Shown here in pieces: positions 29,078 through 38,139 of a stretch of 64,000 nucleotides of DNA. This stretch comes from Staphylococcus sp. M0911 (GTDB lineage: Bacteria > Bacillota > Bacilli > Staphylococcales > Staphylococcaceae). The position numbers and the translations under genes are program-made. The DNA lies in NCBI RefSeq assembly GCF_003491325.1, contig NZ_CP022881.1, positions 310,001-374,000 on the forward strand. The letters run 5' to 3'. The notes beneath the pieces are model-generated. The model searched no databases, had not been told where the DNA came from, and worked only from the letters and a program-made list of their open reading frames with translations. The stretch's first letter is position 1. Each line of letters begins with the position of its first letter.

Positions 29078-30004
29078 ATGAAATGTCCAAATTGTGGTCA
29101 GAATTATCAACAAGAAGATCAATGTTGTGGTCATTGCGGATACAAATTAACGCGTCAAAATGATCATACAACAACTAGTACAACAGCATCTACAATAAAA
29201 GAGACACAACAACATTCTACTAAAACTAACGATGACAATGTGAAAAGTAGAAGAGATAACGAAAACTTTAAACAAGATACAACATCACACCAAACAAAGA
29301 GAAAGTTATCTACGCTAGGTGAAAACGATGCGCATTTTGAAGAAGTAATGAAAGATAAAACGGCGTCTTTTGAACATAAAATGAAAGATTTAACAGACGA
29401 AAGTAAACAGTTTTTTAACCATGTGTTTAAATCATCAGACCAAAGCGATGTGATATATAGTTATCGATTATTAGTAACGTTAATATGTGCTGGATTACTT
29501 TTAAGTACATTATTAATCATCATTCTAGCATCTGATATATTTTTATTATTTCCAGAAAGTTCACCATTTAAAGCTATTTTTTATATGTTAATGATCATCC
29601 TAGGTAGTTTAGCTTTATCAGTTACTATTTTATATTGTATCGTGAAATATACTTTAACAACGACGATAGAATTTCATAAGGTTTTTTCAGATTATGTTGT
29701 TATTAACACTTTCTCAGTTTTAACATTATTAATTGGATTAGTATTAGCCATTTTATCTATCTTTAAATTAGCATTGATTATCATGCTATTAGCATTTGTA
29801 CTATTATATATCATCTCACCAACGTACATGTTAGTGAAATATAGTGGTATCTATCCTACAAAATTTGCGAGTATTTATGGTATTATCATTTACCAATTTG
29901 TCTTGATGGTCATCGTTTATTTATTAGGGCATATGATTATACAACAATTAATTAATGATTACTTGATGAAACTGTTTGGTAGTGGTTTTAGTGGTTTATT
30001 GTAA
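29078..30004 (+). CDS. Zinc-ribbon multi-pass membrane protein (pair 1, first gene)
   Basis: The 308-residue protein begins with a zinc ribbon, CPNCG...CCGHCG (residues 3-22). A polar, Thr/His/Lys-rich linker runs to about residue 95, followed by a helix DLTDESKQFFNHVFKSSDQ. About five or six membrane segments then run to the C-terminus (for example VTLICAGLLLSTLLIIILAS and LVLAILSIFKLALIIMLLAF). The gene at 31323 encodes a paralogue with the same plan. It overlaps the next gene by 14 bases, so the two products are probably made together. Function unknown; a membrane stress-sensing or assembly role would be a guess. Confidence 0.82.
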   Translation: MKCPNCGQNYQQEDQCCGHCGYKLTRQNDHTTTSTTASTIKETQQHSTKTNDDNVKSRRDNENFKQDTTSHQTKRKLSTLGENDAHFEEVMKDKTASFEHKMKDLTDESKQFFNHVFKSSDQSDVIYSYRLLVTLICAGLLLSTLLIIILASDIFLLFPESSPFKAIFYMLMIILGSLALSVTILYCIVKYTLTTTIEFHKVFSDYVVINTFSVLTLLIGLVLAILSIFKLALIIMLLAFVLLYIISPTYMLVKYSGIYPTKFASIYGIIIYQFVLMVIVYLLGHMIIQQLINDYLMKLFGSGFSGLL

Positions 30005-31076
30005 CAGATGTGGTATGCCTAAACATTACTATCTCACTCAATATTGTCCATCTTATTATTCAAAAGGCATTAATAAAAAACATGACAAAAATCATTTGCA
30101 TCAAATACATGCAGCACATACGTCGCATAGATACCGATTTCGTAAACCACGTAAACCATTGTTTTTGATTGTGGTTTTACTGATGATTATGGTCATTATA
30201 TTAGTAAGTTGGATATACTATTTTAGATATGAAAATTCAGCAGACAAAAGAATTCAAGCATTTTCAGAGGCAATGAGATATAAGGATAAAGAGCAATTAA
30301 CATCATTAGTGACCTCAAATCATCAACCATTGACAGATGAGGAAGCGGTGGCATATTTTGCTTTAATCCAAACAATGGGTGGATCCGATAGATATATGAA
30401 ACAAATCAAATCAGCCATCCATCAGTTAGATCAGAATGAAGCTACATCAAAAGATATCAACATTGATGGTGTGACGATTTTAACGATCAATAAGAAAACG
30501 CAATTATATGGTTATATCAAAGAATTTCAATTTGAAATACCCCAATTTCGTTTTATATTAGATGCTAAAGATAATGGTGAATTAACATATCAATTAAATG
30601 ATAAAAAGCATGAAATACGTTTAGTAAAAGGTCATATTGTGAGTCTTGAAGCAGTACCATTAGGAGAATACAAATTAAAAGCGACTAAAAAAGTGGGTAA
30701 CCGTACTTACGACGGTCATGTCGTATTAAGTTTAAAGCAGTACGGCACGATGGCTAAAGAAGACTTTAGTGAAAAGCGATTTAAAGTGACGACTAAAAAT
30801 AGTTATATGTTTAAGAAAGTAGAGTTAGTATTAAACGATAAACATGTAGGAAGAGTCAAAGATTATATCACCTATGGCCCTTATAGCGGAGAAGAAGATT
30901 TACTTGTATATGGAGTAGGGTATATAGGAAATCAATCATTCAAATCAAATGAAGTAAATGTACCATCCATTAATAGCGATGAAAGTCCTGTAAATGTCGT
31001 ACTTAAATTTAATGAGTCGGAAATCTTTAGTCAGACTCGAACTAAAGATAATCATGGTATGACAAAAAATAAATGA
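29991..31076 (+). CDS. TcaA/YvbJ-like zinc-ribbon membrane protein (pair 1, second gene)
   Basis: With GTG at 29991 the protein starts MVYCNRCG, the first half of a zinc ribbon. The second half reads YCPSYY, so one of four cysteines is lost. A His/Arg/Lys-rich stretch, one membrane segment (LFLIVVLLMIMVIILVSWIYY, about residues 60-80) and a large outer part follow. That part has SADKRIQAFSEAMRYKDKEQL, a pattern found in TcaA, and two beta-rich repeats around LGEYKLKATKKVG and YGPYSGEEDLLVY. It matches the gene at 32405 over most of its length but ends before that gene's acidic linker and final module. TcaA proteins affect wall-antibiotic response in staphylococci; the role here is inferred only by likeness. 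Confidence 0.78.
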   Translation: MVYCNRCGMPKHYYLTQYCPSYYSKGINKKHDKNHLHQIHAAHTSHRYRFRKPRKPLFLIVVLLMIMVIILVSWIYYFRYENSADKRIQAFSEAMRYKDKEQLTSLVTSNHQPLTDEEAVAYFALIQTMGGSDRYMKQIKSAIHQLDQNEATSKDINIDGVTILTINKKTQLYGYIKEFQFEIPQFRFILDAKDNGELTYQLNDKKHEIRLVKGHIVSLEAVPLGEYKLKATKKVGNRTYDGHVVLSLKQYGTMAKEDFSEKRFKVTTKNSYMFKKVELVLNDKHVGRVKDYITYGPYSGEEDLLVYGVGYIGNQSFKSNEVNVPSINSDESPVNVVLKFNESEIFSQTRTKDNHGMTKNK

Positions 31077-31087
31077 TATTTATCTTA

Positions 31088-31117
31088 AGGAGAAGGCGTA
31101 CAGTACTTCTCTTTTTT
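31088..31117 (+). terminator. Possible terminator between the two zinc-ribbon pairs
   Basis: GAGAAG and CTTCTC form a short stem followed by TTTTTT. The stem is only about 6-7 pairs, so this is a weak call. Confidence 0.55.
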
Positions 31118-31322
31118 GTTGGTTTAATATTGATGATAGTTATTTTATTAGATATTAAAATAAAAAAATTTAGTAAATATTAGTTTAAAGATAATTGACC
31201 TATCTAAAAATATAACTAACTTTAATAAAGAATTTTATAAATATTTCAAAAATCGATAGAAAACAACATAAATATAATGTTATACTTTGCAAAGATTAAA
31301 AATAGAAATTGGGGGTAACATT

Positions 31323-32405
31323 ATGAAATGTCCAAATTGTGGTCATCAAGTCGAACAAGATGACGTTTTTTGTGGGGAATGTGGTACTAAATTAGAACGT
31401 CAATCAAAAGAAGTCACAGCTGCTGAAAAGGATATTCAAAAAGCAGATTCTAATTCACAGTCTCATCATTCAACACACGCATCTAGTCACCACGCAATCA
31501 ACTCAAATAGCAATGCCTCATACGAGCAATCACAATCTATGAACCAAGGTGCGCCATCTAATTCAATGAATCAACAAAATGCATCTACCGAAAATAGTTC
31601 AAATTCAAACTTCAATCACAGTCAGCATCAACAAGCACAAAACAATACTAATCAACAGCAATTCCAAAACCAACAGTATCAGCAACAAAATCAACAATTC
31701 CAAAATCAACAATTCCAACAACAACCACATGGTTATCAAAAACAACCTAATCAATTTAGTGAACAAGCTAAAGAGGTTACAGCTGAAAGTAAAGGCTTTT
31801 TCAAAAGTGCTTTTGTAGATCCAGACAGAGAAATTAAAAGTATACATACATTTAGTTTCAAATTATTAGGATCACTATTAGCAATTGGATTAATTTTAAT
31901 AGCAATTATTTTATTCTTAGCTATTCCTGAAGAAGTATCTTTATTTACTTCAGAAGCTAAAATTGTTTTTTCTATCATTTTTAGCTTAATTATTTTATTA
32001 GCTGCAATTGTAGGTGCAACGTTTGGTATTACTAGATTAGTTGTAGTCCAAGCAATACCATTTAAAAAAGTGCTTTCAGATTTTGTATTTATAAATAGTG
32101 TAACAGTGGCAACATTATTATTATCAATCATTTTATTAATCATGGAAGCATATACGTTTGGTACGGTTATTCTTATCTTATCATTCGTTATACTTGTCAC
32201 TTCAGGTGTTTATTTAATTGCCAAATATAGTGGCATTAATCATACAAGATTTTCAAGCTTTTACGGTATGATTATTTATTTAATTGTTATTTTCATTTTA
32301 ATGAGAATATTTGGTGAGGTAACATTCTCAAGTATCTTAGAAACATTCAATGAAACGAAAGATTCATTATTTAATAGCTTATTTGGTGGGGGTAGTACGT
32401 ATTAA
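31323..32405 (+). CDS. Zinc-ribbon multi-pass membrane protein with Gln/Asn-rich linker (pair 2, first gene)
   Basis: The 360-residue paralogue of the 29078 gene starts with CPNCG...CGECG-type zinc ribbon (residues 3-22). It has a long low-complexity linker, first Ser/His/Asn-rich, then almost pure Gln/Asn/Phe (about residues 85-150). The helix EVTAESKGFFKSAFVDPD and five or six membrane segments complete it. GGGGGTAAC precedes ATG at 31323. Its stop codon overlaps the ATG of the next gene in TAATG, which implies coupled translation. The linker is the main difference from the first copy. No function can be assigned. Confidence 0.83.
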   Translation: MKCPNCGHQVEQDDVFCGECGTKLERQSKEVTAAEKDIQKADSNSQSHHSTHASSHHAINSNSNASYEQSQSMNQGAPSNSMNQQNASTENSSNSNFNHSQHQQAQNNTNQQQFQNQQYQQQNQQFQNQQFQQQPHGYQKQPNQFSEQAKEVTAESKGFFKSAFVDPDREIKSIHTFSFKLLGSLLAIGLILIAIILFLAIPEEVSLFTSEAKIVFSIIFSLIILLAAIVGATFGITRLVVVQAIPFKKVLSDFVFINSVTVATLLLSIILLIMEAYTFGTVILILSFVILVTSGVYLIAKYSGINHTRFSSFYGMIIYLIVIFILMRIFGEVTFSSILETFNETKDSLFNSLFGGGSTY

Positions 32406-33754
32406 TGAAATATTGTAGTAATTGTGGTAATCCTTTACGCCCAGATGTAAAGATATGTACGAATTGTGGTGCACCAGTTAATGGATCATCAAATGCAACA
32501 CAATCAACTCAAAGTCAAGGAAACGCACAACGACAACAAAGTTATAATAATGCGAATATACATCAACAGTATCAACCATAACCCAAAAAAAGTAAGAAAA
32601 AGGTTATTTTTATTATTTTAATTATTGCGGTTGTATTGGCGATGTTAATTGCCATTTTTGCAATCCTGAAACATCAATTTTCACCTGAAAGTCAAGCAGA
32701 TAATATCGCACATGCAGTGAAAAAAGATGATGCTAAAGGTTTAGCAAAACAAGTAACATCAGATAATCATAAATTGAGTGAAGAAGAAGCAAGAGCATAT
32801 TTAAATTACATTAAAGCTGAAGACGACTTAACTAACGTTGCGAATCAAATTAAAAATAATACTAAAGAAATCAAGCAAGGTAAGTATAATAGTTTATCAG
32901 TCAATGCGAATGATAATAATGTGTTGAATATAGAGAAGAATGGTAAAAAATATTTATTCTTCGATAAGTACAACTTTAATATTCCGCAACATACGGTATC
33001 TATTTATCCTAATGATAGTGGTGATATCACTTATACATTTAATGGTGAGAAACATCATATTTCTGTTGAAAAAGAAGAAGAAAAAACGTTAGGTGCATTC
33101 CCAGTTGGTGATTATAATCTAAAAGCATCTAAGAAAATGGGTGGCAAAACGTTTAATGGTGCGCTTGATATTACTATGAGTGAAGATGAAGCTACTGCCA
33201 AGGAATCATTTAAACAAAAACGTTTCACTGTAACAACTGAAGGCGGTTCGATGTTAGATGATATTAAAATCTATGTGAACGATAAAAATTCAGGAGATGA
33301 ATCAAAAACATATGGTCCTTATGATCCTGATGAAGAGGTAATTGTTTATGCCCAAGGTACATTAGATGGTCAATCATTTAAATCAAGTTCAGTGAATGTT
33401 TCAAGTGCAAGTAATGAAGATGATGGCGTATCGGAAGTCACATTGAAATTTGATGAAGACGCGATTGATGACGCATATGATAAGAAAATGGATGAAGACG
33501 ATGATAGTGACAGTAGCGATTCAGGTGAAGTTACAAGAAGTAATGTTATCGATAAAGTAGAATCATATGAAGGTCATAAATTAGATACAGATACGTATAC
33601 GTATAAAGAACCAGAAAAAACGGATGACGGTAAATGGGGATTCTCATTTGAAGATAAAGATGGAGACTTAGCTGGGTCATATACAGTAGACACAGATGAT
33701 GGTTACGTAACAGAATATGATGAAGACGGCGAAAAAGTAGGTTCAGGCTACTAA
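32405..33754 (+). pseudogene. TcaA/YvbJ-like gene with internal stop (pair 2, second gene)
   Basis: ATG at 32405 starts an intact zinc ribbon (YCSNCG...ICTNCG) and a Gln/Asn-rich linker. A TAA at 32579-32581 (codon 59) then ends it, where CAA would continue the Gln-Pro linker. The same frame carries on without further stops for 390 codons. It encodes a Lys-rich stop-transfer region, one membrane segment (VIFIILIIAVVLAMLIAIFA), TcaA-like outer repeats (SADNIAHAVKKDDAKG-type, then YGPYDPDEEVIVYAQG), an acidic linker and the shared VTRSNVIDKVESYEGH module from codon 376. A restart at TTG 32636 would cut into the membrane segment. Readthrough, a recent mutation or a sequencing error are all possible. 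Confidence 0.75.
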
Positions 33755-33803
33755 GATAACCATACTTTATAGATCATTTTAAATTGATATACTCAAATTA
33801 AAA

Positions 33804-33840
33804 ATAAGAAGGACCACTCATCAGAGTGGTCCTTTCTTAA
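33804..33840. terminator. Bidirectional terminator
   Basis: AAGAAGGACCACTC pairs with GAGTGGTCCTTTCTT between the TcaA-like gene and the convergent hydrolase gene. Confidence 0.9.
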
Positions 33841-33850
33841 ATATATACCA

Positions 33851-35533
33851 TTATTTTGTAACAGGAATGATCAGTTGAGAATCATATTGGCCACCTGTAT
33901 GAATGTGATGAAGTCCTTTGTTAACGCGTTCTTCATGTTCATAGCGTGTTTTCATACCAGGTGTACTATTACCTTTAACAATTTCACTACCTTTGACAAC
34001 AACGACTAGTGTTTCACCTTGTTTGAAACGTGTGCCAGATGGTAATAATTCGATTTCAACAGGAACAATGTCTCCTTTATTAAGTTTGAGCTCTTGTTCA
34101 TGTTTATGCCAAGGTTGAGCGATAGTTGATTTGTCTTGGTCTAACTCACGATGAGATGCACGTAACCACCCTGTAGCTACTTGGCCTTGTTCAATATGGT
34201 TGAAGTCTGGGAAGTGCACTTCGTTACCACGACGATCTAGTTTTTTAATACCTGCGAATAAGTCCATATCGTCTGCATCATCTGTACTTACCCAAAGTTT
34301 TAAGTTCATATTTCCTACTAATTCTGTGTCATGATCGAATGTATAGCTAAAGCGTACATCATCTTGTTCATTTTCAGAATCGTATTGAGTTGAACTTTCT
34401 TCATTGACAGCATTTTGATTTAAAGTTAAGTCTTTAGCATTTAGATATAAAGGTGTGTAGTTCGTATTTGGTAGTGGGAATGCTGTTGCTGTTTTGAATT
34501 CACCTTTATAGAATTGATCTCTTACTTCATAAGTGACAGTTGGTGTTTCTTTCCAATCATTATCTTCTTCTTTAAGGTAATAATCGAAGAATGCTTTTTG
34601 GCGTTCAAGGTTTTCTCGAGCATAATAACTTTCCCATTCTTTACGACCATGGATATATAACCATTTGTCTTCTGAACTTGCTTGTTTAAAGCCTTCAAAT
34701 GAACCACGATTGTGTAAACCTTGTGTTGACCAACTTGCACAAGCTAATAATGGTGTTTTAATTTGATGTAATGGTGCTTGACGTTGTTTCCAATAATCAT
34801 CGAATAATGGATGGTCTTTTTGAGCTTGAATTAAATCTTCAATATTTGGATTATCAGTCCATCTCGCAAAAATACCTTGAATCCAGAAACGGAAGAAACC
34901 TGTATCAGGAATACCACCATGGAAGGCTACTTCACGATACATATCATTGAGTCCTTCCCAAGGAATCATTGCTTTTAAATGAGGGGGATTTAATGAAGCA
35001 ACCCACCATTGTGTAACAGCTAGGTAAGAGACACCATTGGTACCTACATTACCATTACTCCATTCTTGTTGTGCAGCCCATTCGATGACTTCGTAGTAGT
35101 CTTCAGCTTCACGTTTTGACCAAGGTGATAGCACACCATTTGATTTAGAGCTACCTCTTAAAGCAAGTTTAACTACTACATAATCTTGAGGTACCCAGAA
35201 ACCTGGATCTGGTGATTCTTCAGGTGTAAAACTAGAAGTTGGAATAGGACCTAAAGTAGGCCATTGCGCCCCCATATTAGTAATTTTAGGTTTATTATCT
35301 TTACCATAAGTGTCGGCTGACATGACAACGGGGAATTGTCCTTCTTTATTCGGACGGAAAATATTGACGTATAATTTTTCGCCATCTTTCATTTCTACAG
35401 CCACATCTTTTTCCATAATCATTTCTTGATTACCGAATTGTACACTATCTACAACGATATGATTAAGACCTTCTTTAACATCGTTAACATCTGTAACAGT
35501 TAATTGAGGATTACCTAATAAATTTCTTGTCAT
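33851..35533 (-). CDS. CocE/NonD-family (X-Pro dipeptidyl-peptidase-like) hydrolase
   Basis: The 560-residue protein is a serine hydrolase of the S15/CocE group, which cleave esters or acyl bonds. Blocks seen are the oxyanion-region tyrosine in VVMSADTYGKD near residue 75, the nucleophile elbow GTNGVSYLAVTQWW near 175 and the C-terminal jelly-roll with FSYTFDHDTELVGNMNLKLW and LPSGTRFKQGETLVV. ATG at 35533 follows AAAGGGTG by 8 bases; GTG at 35542 lies within that site. A TetR gene reads away from it across 147 bases with two palindromes, so repression by that protein is likely. The substrate is unknown. Confidence 0.9.
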   Translation of the reverse strand: MTRNLLGNPQLTVTDVNDVKEGLNHIVVDSVQFGNQEMIMEKDVAVEMKDGEKLYVNIFRPNKEGQFPVVMSADTYGKDNKPKITNMGAQWPTLGPIPTSSFTPEESPDPGFWVPQDYVVVKLALRGSSKSNGVLSPWSKREAEDYYEVIEWAAQQEWSNGNVGTNGVSYLAVTQWWVASLNPPHLKAMIPWEGLNDMYREVAFHGGIPDTGFFRFWIQGIFARWTDNPNIEDLIQAQKDHPLFDDYWKQRQAPLHQIKTPLLACASWSTQGLHNRGSFEGFKQASSEDKWLYIHGRKEWESYYARENLERQKAFFDYYLKEEDNDWKETPTVTYEVRDQFYKGEFKTATAFPLPNTNYTPLYLNAKDLTLNQNAVNEESSTQYDSENEQDDVRFSYTFDHDTELVGNMNLKLWVSTDDADDMDLFAGIKKLDRRGNEVHFPDFNHIEQGQVATGWLRASHRELDQDKSTIAQPWHKHEQELKLNKGDIVPVEIELLPSGTRFKQGETLVVVVKGSEIVKGNSTPGMKTRYEHEERVNKGLHHIHTGGQYDSQLIIPVTK

Positions 35534-35566
35534 ATGAATCACCCTTTTTGGTTAATTTTCTTTACA

Positions 35567-35653
35567 CCTTTATCGTAAAGGGTTAAGTAGATAATTCCAA
35601 TCATCAATGTAGATGATTTGTATGTTAACCAACAAACCCCTTATAATTGTTGG
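35567..35653. promoter_or_regulatory. Two palindromes between the hydrolase and TetR genes
   Basis: CCTTTATCGTAAAGG (35567-35581) is a perfect 6-base-arm palindrome near the hydrolase start. CCAACAA (35629-35635) and TTGTTGG (35647-35653) form a second inverted repeat near the TetR start. Either could be the TetR operator. Confidence 0.5.
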
Positions 35654-35680
35654 AAAGTAAGCTATTAAGGAAGTGACATA

Positions 35681-36268
35681 ATGCCACAAGACCGACGTGT
35701 TAGAAAATCACAATCAGCAATTAGACATGCATTTATCGATTTGCTTCATAAATATGAATTAGAACAAATCACGGTTCAACAAATATCAGATTTGGCAGAT
35801 GTGAATCGAAGTACTTTTTATACTCATTACATAGATAAATATGATTTATTAGAAAAATTGGAAGATGAACAGGTAGAAATTATTAGAACGTTTATTGAAG
35901 AGGGAGATGTATATAAGAATCAAACATTCTCTACTGAAAGTATCCGTACGATTATGGAATTTTTAATAGGTAATATAGAAAAGAATATGGAATTTTATCA
36001 ATTAATGTTTACGATGGGGAAAGATTCAAATTTACATGAAAAGTTATATGAATTAATCACAGGTCATCTAAATCATTTTAAAAATGAAAATAATAAAATA
36101 GGAGATATCCCATTTTCTTATTTTATGAGTTATGTATCAGGTGCTGGATTATCATTTATACGACATTGGGTAGAGGATCCCAATCGCATTGCTAAAGATG
36201 ATTTAATACAGTATTTTTACGATATTGTTAATAATGGGCCGGCTACGATAATTAGAAGAACAGAATAA
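35681..36268 (+). CDS. TetR/AcrR-family regulator, divergent from the hydrolase
   Basis: The 195-residue protein has a typical N-terminal DNA-binding domain: IRHAFIDLLHKYELEQITV then ISDLADVNRSTFYTHYIDKYDLL (about residues 13-55). The C-terminal part (GNIEKNMEFYQLMF to FIRHWVEDPNRI) resembles the DhaS-type ligand/dimer domain. GGAAGTG lies before ATG at 35681. It most likely represses the divergent CocE-type gene and itself through the palindromes between them. The ligand is unknown. Confidence 0.9.
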   Translation: MPQDRRVRKSQSAIRHAFIDLLHKYELEQITVQQISDLADVNRSTFYTHYIDKYDLLEKLEDEQVEIIRTFIEEGDVYKNQTFSTESIRTIMEFLIGNIEKNMEFYQLMFTMGKDSNLHEKLYELITGHLNHFKNENNKIGDIPFSYFMSYVSGAGLSFIRHWVEDPNRIAKDDLIQYFYDIVNNGPATIIRRTE

Positions 36269-36272
36269 AAAT

Positions 36273-36312
36273 AAAAGGTTGGGACACAAACTTTATGTGT
36301 CTCAACCTTATT
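36273..36312. terminator. Terminator between TetR and VOC genes
   Basis: AAGGTTGGGACACA pairs with TGTGTCTCAACCTT between convergent genes. Confidence 0.85.
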
Positions 36313-36319
36313 GTATTAA

Positions 36320-36772
36320 TTATGATTGTGGAATAGCGTTGTAATCTTGACCGTGTAACATCCATCTTACACCGTATTTATCTGTAAATACGCCCATTTT
36401 ACCGCCCCAGAATTGCTCTGATAATGGTAATTCAACGTCGATAGAAGCATGGTCTTTAATTTTATCATAGAAAGATTCTACTCTTTCTACATCAGCTTGA
36501 TCATTAATATCAAAATCAATTAATAATGAAATGCCGTTATTGATAGGTTGGATTCGGCTAAATGAATCCGCACCTAAGATTTTCACACCAACAATTTCAA
36601 ATTCAGAGTGCATTGTCGCTTCTTTGGCTTGCTCTTTAGTCATACCAAAATGTTCAGCTTGGTCTTCGCCAACTTCTAACCGTTTAATATTTGTTGCACC
36701 AAAAACTTCTTCGTAATATTTAAGCGCTTCTTTCGTATTTGGAAAAGCTAAATATGGTGATAATTGAGTCAT
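36320..36772 (-). CDS. VOC-family protein (PhnB-like)
   Basis: The 150-residue product has the PhnB/3-demethylubiquinone-methyltransferase-like glyoxalase fold: PYLAFPNTKEALKYYEEVFGA near the start, a central SLLIDFDINDQADVERV segment and the end VFTDKYGVRWMLHG. These are small dimers with no agreed function. ATG at 36772 follows AGAGGT by 6 bases; an earlier in-frame start at 36820 lacks a site and homology. It stands alone between terminators. Confidence 0.88.
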   Translation of the reverse strand: MTQLSPYLAFPNTKEALKYYEEVFGATNIKRLEVGEDQAEHFGMTKEQAKEATMHSEFEIVGVKILGADSFSRIQPINNGISLLIDFDINDQADVERVESFYDKIKDHASIDVELPLSEQFWGGKMGVFTDKYGVRWMLHGQDYNAIPQS

Positions 36773-36999
36773 ATGATACCTCTTGTTATTTTTTATTTTA
36801 TTGCTAATCACATCATACAATGTTTTAGGTGAAAAGAATAGAATTATGTATGATTGGTTTATAAATAATGGAAGTTAGTCACAGTTTTTAATTATCTTAT
36901 TTATATCGATATAGTAGTGAACTAGAAATGACTTTTTATGTATCATTTATTGTATAATATTCATAAATTATATTATGACATAAAAAGAAGGTGTTTCTT

Positions 37000-37716
37000 T
37001 TGATTGAAGCGGGCGAAATTTTAAAGAAAATGAAGAACCAAAAGGTCAATTATGACAAAGTTTTAAGAAAAATGATTCAACAATGGGAAGAAAACGGGGA
37101 ACGACCTAAAATATTATTACATAGTTGTTGTGCACCTTGTAGTACCTATACCTTAGAATTTTTGACACAATATGCGGATATCGCGATATATTTTGCTAAT
37201 CCCAATATTCATCCTAAGAGTGAATATTTAAGACGTGCTAAAGTTCAAGAAATGTTTGTAAATGACTTTAATGAAAAGACGGGGGCAAATGTAAAATATA
37301 TTGAAGCAGTTTATCAACCACATGAATTTATGAAAATGGCTAAATCAAAAGGACTTACTGAAGAAAAAGAAGGTGGTCTACGATGTACAACTTGTTTTGA
37401 AATGAGACTTGAGATGGTTGCTGAAGCAGCGATTAAGTATGGTTATGATTACTTTGGTAGTGCAATCACATTGTCACCTAAGAAGAATGCGCAATTAATT
37501 AATCAACTTGGTATGGATGTTCAACAAATTTATAATATTAATTATTTACCCAGTGATTTTAAGAAAAATAAGGGCTATGAACGATCTATTGAAATGTGTA
37601 AAGATTATCATATTTTTAGACAGTGTTACTGTGGGTGTGTGTTTGCTGCAATGAAACAAGGTATTGATTTTAAAGCAATTAATAAAGAAGCCAATGAATT
37701 TTTACAACGATTTTAA
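37000..37716 (+). CDS. queH: Epoxyqueuosine reductase QueH
   Basis: QueH reduces epoxyqueuosine to queuosine in tRNA and is a non-cobalamin alternative to QueG. The 238-residue protein carries the family cysteines: HSCCAPCS near residue 40, GGLRCTTCFEMRL near 120 and FRQCYCGCVFA near 210, which bind a metal or Fe-S cluster. SAITLSPKKN near 155 is also typical. I chose TTG at 37000, 9 bases after AGAAGG; the frame extends to a GTG at 36991 that lies too close. No other queuosine gene is beside it. Confidence 0.93.
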   Translation: MIEAGEILKKMKNQKVNYDKVLRKMIQQWEENGERPKILLHSCCAPCSTYTLEFLTQYADIAIYFANPNIHPKSEYLRRAKVQEMFVNDFNEKTGANVKYIEAVYQPHEFMKMAKSKGLTEEKEGGLRCTTCFEMRLEMVAEAAIKYGYDYFGSAITLSPKKNAQLINQLGMDVQQIYNINYLPSDFKKNKGYERSIEMCKDYHIFRQCYCGCVFAAMKQGIDFKAINKEANEFLQRF

Positions 37717-37719
37717 AAA

Positions 37720-37760
37720 AGACCCAGAGCAAAGGTGGTATATCCTTGACTCTGGGTCTT
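37720..37760. terminator. Terminator between queH and the small membrane protein gene
   Basis: AAGACCCAGAG pairs with CTCTGGGTCTT around a 20-base loop, between convergent genes. Confidence 0.85.
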
Positions 37761-37768
37761 AATATTAA

Positions 37769-38053
37769 TTAAATCATTCTATGAATGAAACGGACGATAG
37801 CCATAATAGCTATGACGAGCATTGCTGCAAAAGAAAAGAGTTTAAATCGTTTATTTTCTTTTTTAATTTCTTTGTCTTCATTTTGCATCATTTCTTGTAA
37901 TTCACGTTCTATTTCTAAATCAAGATCTGTTTTTCGATAACCATTAAGGCCTTTTCTTTCATCTTCGTCATTTGAAGAATGTGATTTTTTATTCTCGGTT
38001 GTGTCTTGTTGTGTGGACTGATTCATTTCTTTATCTTTGATATCTTCTCGCAT
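37769..38053 (-). CDS. Small tail-anchored membrane protein
   Basis: The 94-residue protein has a polar, charged N-terminal part rich in Asn/Gln/Asp/Glu, a helical EIERELQEMMQNEDKEIKK stretch and one membrane segment at the end (FSFAAMLVIAIMAIVRFI) with a short basic tail. AGGAGG lies 9 bases before ATG at 38053, a strong start. I do not recognise a family beyond staphylococcal hypothetical proteins. Its position downstream of pyrD on the same strand order (pyrD ends at 38140, this gene starts before it) means they are separate units. Confidence 0.75.
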   Translation of the reverse strand: MREDIKDKEMNQSTQQDTTENKKSHSSNDEDERKGLNGYRKTDLDLEIERELQEMMQNEDKEIKKENKRFKLFSFAAMLVIAIMAIVRFIHRMI

Positions 38054-38139
38054 TGTATAATGCCTCCTATAATCATGACACATACTTTTAATGATTCATT
38101 TGATGTAAAGTCATTGATTCATCGTTAACTGCTTTTTAA

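Noticed and set aside
31751..32200. 149-residue minus-strand frame
   Set aside because: It is antisense to the membrane part of the zinc-ribbon protein; no ribosome site or family resemblance.
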